Shown one piece after another: positions 6,935-11,635 of a stretch of 17,666 nt of DNA; position 1 is the first letter of the stretch, and every line of letters begins with the position of its first letter. Source of the stretch: Deltaproteobacteria bacterium (lineage in GTDB: Bacteria; Desulfobacterota; Desulfobacteria; Desulfobacterales; ETH-SRB1). The notes under the pieces are model-generated. The model was given only the letters and a program-made list of their open reading frames with translations. It did not search any database and was not told the origin of the DNA. Both the position numbers and the translations under genes were made by a program. The stretch lies in the NCBI GenBank assembly GCA_030262795.1, contig JAJSZO010000026.1:1-17666 (forward strand). Reading direction: 5' to 3'.

Positions 6935-7721
6935 GAAATTTCCGAGTATATTTGCGAAAATGCCTGTCTTTTCCGACAAGCGCCTCGCCTGTTCGAATCG
7001 CCTGCATCAGGGTTTTGTTTAACGGATCCATGATGGCTGCATCCAGTCCGGCATACATAGCCATTTGCAGAAATGCCGCATTGAGCATGGCCCGTGCGGG
7101 CAGTCCAAAAGATACATTGGAAAGCCCAATAACGGTTTTGGCCTCTGCAAATTCTTTTTTTATCATCACCAATGTGTTTAAAGTCAGCAGACACTGCATC
7201 CGATCTGTGACCACCGGCAAAACCAGGGGATCAAAAAACACATTTTCCATGGGCACATCGTATTTTGCACACCAATCAGCTATTTTTCTGCATGCTGCCA
7301 CTCGTTCTTCAGGTGTTTTTGGGATGCCGGACTCGTCCATGGCCAAGGCTACCAGCGACGTATTGTACCTGCCGGCCAGGGGCACAATACACTCCAGATG
7401 TTTTTTTTCTGCTTTGGTGGAATTGATCATGGCTGGTTTGTTTTCCCTGGCTTCGAGTCCTGCCTCAATCACAGCCGCATCCGCGCTGTCAATGCAAAGC
7501 GGAATGTCAACCTTGTCGCTTATAGTTTTTATCGCCCATCGCATGTCATCAACTTCGTCATTACGGGTTCCTTTGCCTGTGCCGATATTCACATCAATAT
7601 AAGTTGCTCCGGCTTTTGCCAGTTTTTGGGCCAGTTCTATAAGCTTATCTTCCCGGCGATTTTCGATGATCGGTTTTACGTCAGATCGGGTTGCATTAAT
7701 CTGTTCTCCAATAATAATCAT
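6930..7721 (-). CDS. Pterin-binding methyl-THF:corrinoid methyltransferase (MtgA/AcsE-like), 3' end altered by MITE
   Basis: The 263-residue protein is of the pterin-binding family (PF00809), the cytoplasmic enzymes that pass the methyl group between a corrinoid protein and tetrahydrofolate. Family features are IIIGEQINAT (2-11), IDVNIGTG (42-49), IDSAD (77-81), MINSTKAE (98-105), FFDPLV (152-157), GLSNVSFGLPAR (199-210) and MDPLN (221-225). In this operon it should take the methyl group from the corrinoid protein and make methyl-THF for the Wood-Ljungdahl route, as MtgA does in glycine betaine demethylation. The ATG has GGAG about 12 bases upstream. The stop TAG comes from the terminal repeat of the inserted MITE. 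Without the insertion the protein would end with three more residues (Gly-Glu-Lys), so the enzyme is almost unchanged and probably active. Length is normal for the family. Confidence 0.93.
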   Translation of the reverse strand: MIIIGEQINATRSDVKPIIENRREDKLIELAQKLAKAGATYIDVNIGTGKGTRNDEVDDMRWAIKTISDKVDIPLCIDSADAAVIEAGLEARENKPAMINSTKAEKKHLECIVPLAGRYNTSLVALAMDESGIPKTPEERVAACRKIADWCAKYDVPMENVFFDPLVLPVVTDRMQCLLTLNTLVMIKKEFAEAKTVIGLSNVSFGLPARAMLNAAFLQMAMYAGLDAAIMDPLNKTLMQAIRTGEALVGKDRHFRKYTRKFR

Positions 7722-7761
7722 AACTTGATCTTGCTCCTAATGCGGTTTTAACGGTTGGGCA

Positions 7762-9219
7762 TTATTCCATTAAGAATGCGCGGATTCCAGGAATTTCTTC
7801 CTTAATACGATGTCGAACATTTTCACTGATCAAAGATTTTGGCGCTTGTTTTAAGATTTGCAAAACTTTTTCCTTAGCCCGGGTACGGGTATCTTTGGCT
7901 CCCATGGCCTTCCATGTATCCCTGTTTTCCCTGTCGCTTAACTGAGGCATGTACTGCTCGCCACGCATGTGCCGCCGCGTGTGTCGCGAGGAAACAAAAT
8001 GCCCGCCGGGGCCGACCTTTTTAATAGCATCAAAAGCCAGTGTGCTTTCATCTACACGTACCCCCTCAACGGCACGCATGACCATGCCGATAATCTCATT
8101 GTCGATTACAAGTTTATCAAAAGAGGCTGTCATACAGAATTCCAGGAATCCGGCAGCGTCGTGGATAAAGTTGCCGCCGGCCAGTGCCACCAGAAGACTG
8201 GTAATGGCGGATTCATAACCTGTCTGAGCATCGTTTACCTTGGCATCGGACATGCCTGCCGTGGCATAAATGGGAAGTTTGTAAAACTGTGCCATCTGTG
8301 AGGCAGCCGCGTTGATCAGGCCCATTTCAACTGCGCCGGATAGATACTTCATGTCTCTAAGATCAGTTGAGGATGCAACACAGCCGAAAATGACCGGTGT
8401 GCCCGGGTTTGTCAACTGGGCCAGCATGACGCCGCAAAGCGTGTCAACACACTCTACAACCAGTGTTCCTGCCAGTGTGACGGGCGAAGTAGCGCCACAT
8501 AACGGTTCCGCAGGCACAACCAGCGGGATGCCGTTTTTGGCAACCTCCATGGCCAGTTTTCCGTAGTCTTCGTCCAGCTTGAAAGGACTGATTACACAGG
8601 CGACCATGGATATAAATGGCCGTGCTCGAAGCTTTTCCCGTGATCCTGCAATCATTTCCGCCATCCTTATTACATTGCGAACCCCCTCCACAGTATAAAC
8701 GCCACCCATGATGTGTTTTTTGGTGTGATTTAAGGCAGCACCAAAACGATTTACGTCTATGTTGGCGTAATCAACGTCGTGAGGAAAAACATTGAGCATG
8801 TAAAAATGAATGTTTTCAAGATTGCTTACAACCCTGGCCATGTTCATGATGTCCTTAAGTTCGGATGGACGTGAATCATTACTGCCCGGATCCTGCACAT
8901 TGAGAGCTGTGCCGCCGGTTCCGAGATAAACCCTGGTTCCTCCGATATCGCAATCCAGGGATCCGTCAGGCTCGCGGCCGCAAAGGTTGACGGAAGACGG
9001 CGCTTTTTGCACAAGCTCCATTACCATGTCTGGCGAAAATTTTACAATTTTACTGTCCGAGTCTGCGTCTGCACCAGCCTTTTTGAACATCTCAAAGGCT
9101 TGTTTATGATTAACCTGGATGCCGACTTCGGCAAATACTTTGAGTACTGTTTCGTGAATTTTTTGAATACCTTCTTTATTCAAAGGCTTGTACAAACCTC
9201 CGGAAAGTCCTCTACGCAT
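7762..9219 (-). CDS. MttB-superfamily (non-pyrrolysine) methyltransferase, copy nearer the promoter
   Basis: The 485-residue protein is a trimethylamine methyltransferase superfamily member (PF06253). It starts with the family-typical MRRGLSGGLYKPL. It has VYLGTGGTALNV, HTKKHIMGGVY, PAEPLCGATSPVTLAGTLV, TPVIFGCVASSTDLR and YATAGMSDAKVNDAQTGYES, which line the barrel in this family. There is no in-frame UAG and so no pyrrolysine, which suggests a quaternary amine rather than trimethylamine as substrate. The ATG has AGGAG 9 bases upstream, and 40 bases separate its stop from the methyl-THF methyltransferase start. The length is typical. It looks closer to the usual glycine-betaine-type homologues than the 510-residue paralogue downstream, but assigning glycine betaine, proline betaine, carnitine or another amine would need phylogeny or assay. 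It should act with the single corrinoid protein of the operon. Confidence 0.93.
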   Translation of the reverse strand: MRRGLSGGLYKPLNKEGIQKIHETVLKVFAEVGIQVNHKQAFEMFKKAGADADSDSKIVKFSPDMVMELVQKAPSSVNLCGREPDGSLDCDIGGTRVYLGTGGTALNVQDPGSNDSRPSELKDIMNMARVVSNLENIHFYMLNVFPHDVDYANIDVNRFGAALNHTKKHIMGGVYTVEGVRNVIRMAEMIAGSREKLRARPFISMVACVISPFKLDEDYGKLAMEVAKNGIPLVVPAEPLCGATSPVTLAGTLVVECVDTLCGVMLAQLTNPGTPVIFGCVASSTDLRDMKYLSGAVEMGLINAAASQMAQFYKLPIYATAGMSDAKVNDAQTGYESAITSLLVALAGGNFIHDAAGFLEFCMTASFDKLVIDNEIIGMVMRAVEGVRVDESTLAFDAIKKVGPGGHFVSSRHTRRHMRGEQYMPQLSDRENRDTWKAMGAKDTRTRAKEKVLQILKQAPKSLISENVRHRIKEEIPGIRAFLME

Positions 9220-9279
9220 TCTTTCGATCTCCTGTCTTCCGTTGTTTTATTTATTTTAAAAAGGGCGGGGCAATTAGAA

Positions 9280-9963
9280 TTACTTTCTTCTCGCGATACA
9301 ATCGGTTTTCGAACAGTTAGTGCAAGGATTGTAGTCGGCAATTGTTTGGTTGCCGTTCTTTGGTACGATCCCGAAAACGCCGGAAACGGATTTGCGGGGT
9401 GTCATAAGGCAGGAGTTACTAAGTGTTACGCCAAGACTTTTGGAATCTTCGAACTGATTGAAAACAGTGGACTGTTCACGGAGTGACCAGTCGCAATATC
9501 CCGGGCTGAACCGCAGCGTCACAGCCTGATTTCTGGCCTGGTAATGACGTTCCATGCGAAGGTGAAATTGATTGGTAACGTCTTCCACAACAAGAGACCC
9601 CATGGTATCAAGCACGTATGCGTCTGCGTATTGATTCTTTTCCATACACTCGCTTACTTTCCGTTCTAAATCATGGCCAATAGTTGCGATAAAAAAACAT
9701 ACTTCTTTTGCCGGACGCAAAGTTCGGGAAAGCTTCGGACTTTTCAGCCATGTTTGATTTTGTAACAGGACTCCGCCTTTTTTTACCGAAGCGAGAGGCT
9801 TCACATTGAAGTTTATTTGAGGCGTTATCAGCTCTTCCAGACGATCTGAAGACCGGTCAATTTTTTGCTGAACAGCCGGGGATACATTCTTGTTGCCGGA
9901 TGCTCCAAAAAATCGCAAAAGTTTTTCATTGTCCACATCAATTTGAAAATTGTTAACAACCAT
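9280..9963 (-). CDS. Stand-alone B12-dependent methionine synthase activation-domain protein, probable corrinoid reactivase
   Basis: The 227-residue protein matches the activation domain of cobalamin-dependent methionine synthase (PF02965). The AdoMet-site motif is RFSPGYCDWSLREQ (151-164) and is followed by GVTLSNSCLMTPRKSVSG (178-195), the counterpart of the MetH segment ending SVSG. In MetH this domain binds SAM and allows reductive methylation of oxidised Co(II). Here it stands alone as the first gene of a corrinoid methyltransferase operon that has no RamA/RACE-type iron-sulfur reactivase in view, so it may reactivate the operon's corrinoid protein. The C-terminus ends with C214-x2-C217-x4-C222, a possible metal or cluster site not part of MetH activation domains. 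The ATG has AGGA about 9 bases upstream. It could instead serve a core-MetH enzyme elsewhere in the genome. Confidence 0.88.
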   Translation of the reverse strand: MVVNNFQIDVDNEKLLRFFGASGNKNVSPAVQQKIDRSSDRLEELITPQINFNVKPLASVKKGGVLLQNQTWLKSPKLSRTLRPAKEVCFFIATIGHDLERKVSECMEKNQYADAYVLDTMGSLVVEDVTNQFHLRMERHYQARNQAVTLRFSPGYCDWSLREQSTVFNQFEDSKSLGVTLSNSCLMTPRKSVSGVFGIVPKNGNQTIADYNPCTNCSKTDCIARRK

Positions 9964-9999
9964 CGGATATTTTCCTGAATTTTTCTGCTGTTCAGTCAG

Positions 10000-10029
10000 A
10001 ATTTACACTTTGATCCTGGAATGTAAATT
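10000..10029. promoter_or_regulatory. 8-bp dyad in the operon leader
   Basis: AATTTACA (10000-10007) and TGTAAATT (10022-10029) form a perfect 8-bp inverted repeat with 14 bases between. On the minus strand the same region reads TTTACA, 16 bases, TAAATT, a fair -35/-10 pair pointing at the activation-domain gene 37 bases on. It may be a second operator or promoter downstream of the MITE. Not tested. Confidence 0.35.
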
Positions 10030-10050
10030 TTCCCAGCGCATCAAATTTTG

Positions 10051-10256
10051 GGTAGTCCCTACAAAACAATGCGGGTCAATAATTTCAATAAGTTACAAAT
10101 TATAGCTTTGGCCACCCTTGCACGGAAGTGGGACTTTAGTCCCGCAAAAACACTGTGCAACAGGCTGGGCTAAAGCCCCGCTTCCTATAGTTACACATCC
10201 TGGTTGCTTTATTAGGAACGGAATTTCTTAACCTGCATTGTTTTGTAGGGGCTACC
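10051..10256 (-). mobile_element. 206-bp MITE, copy B, in the operon leader
   Basis: This is the same element as 6729-6934 but inverted, with 26-bp terminal inverted repeats (24 of 26 matching). It is flanked by a perfect 8-bp target duplication, AAATTTTG at 10043-10050 and 10257-10264. Removing it restores the palindrome ATCAAATTTTGAT as the target site. It encodes nothing. It sits 87 bases before the first gene of the operon and about 18 bases downstream of the -10 box of the predicted operon promoter, so it should be transcribed as part of the leader. A TATAAT hexamer occurs inside it (minus strand, near 10100-10105), but without a clear -35 box I do not call it a promoter. Confidence 0.93.
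10124..10185. repeat. Inverted pair of REP-like hairpin units inside MITE copy B
   Basis: The units at 10124-10145 and 10164-10185 correspond to 6840-6861 and 6800-6821 of copy A. One stem has a single change (GCTGGGCT in place of GCGGGGCT), so its hairpin has one mismatch here. The other is unchanged. Confidence 0.65.
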
Positions 10257-10274
10257 AAATTTTGATAATAATTC

Positions 10275-10294
10275 TATATAACGTGTACTATATA
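10275..10294. promoter_or_regulatory. EctR/CosR-like operator
   Basis: TATATAACGTGTACTATATA has TATATA arms around an 8-base core. As I remember it, the EctR1 site of methylotrophs is TATTTAGT-GT-ACTATATA. The last 18 bases here agree with that at about 15 positions, including an exact GT-ACTATATA half. It overlaps the -10 box and spacer of the operon promoter, which fits repression by the neighbouring MarR protein. The comparison is from memory and should be checked. Confidence 0.55.
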
Positions 10295-10303
10295 AAATGG
10301 CAA
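10275..10303 (-). promoter_or_regulatory. Predicted sigma70-type promoter of the methyltransferase operon
   Basis: On the minus strand, TTGCCA (10303-10298) is followed by a 17-base spacer and TATATA (10280-10275). The -35 matches consensus at 5 of 6 positions and the -10 at 4 of 6. The start would fall near 10268, right at the edge of MITE copy B. On the plus strand TTGATA (10262-10267), 18 bases and TACTAT (10286-10291) could be a weaker divergent promoter for the regulator. Confidence 0.5.
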
Positions 10304-10421
10304 GGGAAAATAAAAACATTGAAATAATAATTTAATGTGCGCTATTGATAACCTCGTAAAAAAGTTAAATTTATCCGGCATTTGGCTCTGATAAATTCTG
10401 TTTTTGATTAAACTTTATGTA

Positions 10422-10445
10422 GTTATACCAGCAGGTTATACTGCT
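10422..10445. promoter_or_regulatory. Repeated GTTATAC motif with small dyad
   Basis: GTTATAC occurs at 10422-10428 and 10435-10441, 13 bases apart. The second copy lies mostly inside AGCAG (10430-10434)/CTGCT (10441-10445), a 5-bp dyad. It lies between the predicted promoter and the MarR start and could be a further regulator site, but there is no functional evidence. Confidence 0.25.
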
Positions 10446-10696
10446 ACACTTCCAAGCGCCAATCATTGAACACTCACAGCAAGTGGTATCCTACAGCTTT
10501 TTTACTAAAGCATCAGTTTTGTATTGTAAAATATATAATAATATGGAATTTCAGGATGAAATTTGCATAAAACAGTATGTATTATATGGAAATAGGATAG
10601 GATATCAAATAAATATTGCATTTATCGTGGGAGTTAAAGTAAGGACTTCTTTTTCGCTATAAAACTACTACATTTTCATTAAATAATTTTAAAAAA

Positions 10697-11227
10697 ATGA
10701 AACAGGAACAGGCACCACAGACAGAAAAGATAACAACTGGGTTGCGATGCAGGGAATTGCTCGTATCTTTGAGGAAGATTATCAGGGCAATAAGTCTTCA
10801 CTCTAAAGATCTGAACCGAAAATATGGGATAACCGGGCCCCAGTTGATAGTTTTGCAGGAACTTTTAACCTACGGCCAAATTTCGGTTACAGCTTTGGCC
10901 AAATCAATCAGCCTGAGCCAGGCTACTGCAACTGACATTGTAAACCGACTTGAAAAAAAAGAGCTTTTAACAAAAATACGCAGTGATCAAGATAAGCGGC
11001 GGATAATAATACAGCTCTCTGAGAAATGCCTTCAAATTCTTGAGCAAGCCCCGCCTCCTTTGCAGGAAACATTTATAAAGCGGTTTTCAAACTTGGAGGA
11101 GTGGGAACAATTAATGATTTTAAGCGCCATGAAACGAGTGGTCCACATGATGGCGGCAGAAAAAATAGATGCCTCGCCTATACTTGCGGCAGAAGAGATA
11201 ACCGGTTTCAATAATACCACATTGTAA
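10697..11227 (+). CDS. MarR-family regulator, EctR/CosR-like
   Basis: The 176-residue protein is a MarR-type winged-helix dimer. It has an N-terminal dimerisation helix, an HTH at about 62-88 (ISVTALAKSISLSQATATDIVNRLEKK) and a wing with the conserved D-x-R-R pattern (SDQDKRRIIIQLSEK, 96-110). The stretches IIRAISLHSKDLNRKYGITGPQLIVLQEL and QAPPPLQETFIKRFSNLEEWEQLMILSAMKRVVHMM are characteristic of EctR/CosR proteins, which repress ectoine and glycine betaine synthesis or uptake genes at low salinity. It is divergent from the demethylation operon and faces an EctR-like operator, so it probably controls that operon and perhaps itself. The ATG is preceded by an A/T run with no good ribosome binding site, so the start is uncertain. 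No effector can be assigned from sequence. Confidence 0.9.
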   Translation: MKQEQAPQTEKITTGLRCRELLVSLRKIIRAISLHSKDLNRKYGITGPQLIVLQELLTYGQISVTALAKSISLSQATATDIVNRLEKKELLTKIRSDQDKRRIIIQLSEKCLQILEQAPPPLQETFIKRFSNLEEWEQLMILSAMKRVVHMMAAEKIDASPILAAEEITGFNNTTL

Positions 11228-11230
11228 AAT

Positions 11231-11536
11231 CTACAGCATAAAGGCTGGCACGCGCAGGATTGATGGGTCTGAAAAATCAAAGGTATCGAATGTAACCATC
11301 ACTGAAAAGGGCACCCCCCACTTTTCTGATAAAGACCGGATTAAACGGGTATCACTGGATCTTAAACGCCCGGTTTTACATTCCACCGGAAACGCGACAT
11401 CCTGCACATGAAAAATAAAATCAACTTCCTGCCTGCCAACCCTCCAGAATGTCAAGACTGCATCCATTTCTCTCAGGCGAAGAAACACATCATTTTCTAC
11501 AATCCTCCCTAATATTTCGGGAAAAGTATCCAGTGG
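11231..11536 (-). pseudogene. Remnant of a DUF4143-type AAA ATPase (C-terminal end)
   Basis: About 100 codons are open here. They match the C-terminal DUF4143 part of a common bacterial ATPase family: FPEILGRIVENDVFLRLREM, then FWRVGRQEVDFIF and FPVECKTGRL, the typical W-R-x-G-x-E-V-D-F ... E-x-K pattern of its nuclease-like fold. An in-frame TGA (11537-11539) closes the frame upstream. The N-terminal ATPase half, normally some 300 residues, is absent. The only possible starts are internal (GTG at 11488 gives 85 residues), and no ribosome binding site was noted. It is a 5'-truncated relic lying convergently, 3 bases from the end of the MarR gene. No function is expected. Confidence 0.75.
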
Positions 11537-11635
11537 TCAATACCGGTGTGCGGCAAGGGATGGAGTACTTAGGTATACTTTTTTCCCTGTCCTTTTAAGG
11601 CAAGCTTTTCTTCATTTTTACTTTCCACGGTTCCT

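Larger units (their letters stand above)
10265..10696. other. Divergent intergenic control region
   Basis: About 430 AT-rich bases separate MITE copy B from the MarR gene. The left end holds the operon-facing promoter and an operator-like palindrome (10275-10303). The middle holds repeated GTTATAC motifs and a small dyad (10422-10445). Near 10534-10539 there is a TATAAT on the plus strand without a convincing -35. No open frame or RNA gene was recognised. Confidence 0.5.

Noticed and set aside
6916..7602. 228-codon plus-strand frame antisense to the methyl-THF methyltransferase gene
   Set aside because: It is a shadow of a clearly recognised gene. Its Ser- and Ala-rich translation has no family resemblance.
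5155..9219. Pyrrolysine-containing MttB
   Set aside because: Both MttB-family frames are full length without any in-frame UAG, so pyrrolysine is not encoded. The TAG at 6930-6932 ends the methyl-THF methyltransferase and comes from the MITE.
9007..9486. 159-codon plus-strand frame across the junction of two operon genes
   Set aside because: It is antisense to two well-supported genes and shows no domain or start signal.
6729..10256. Composite transposon bounded by the two MITE copies
   Set aside because: Each copy has its own different 8-bp target duplication, so the two inserted independently. The genes between them belong to the surrounding operon.
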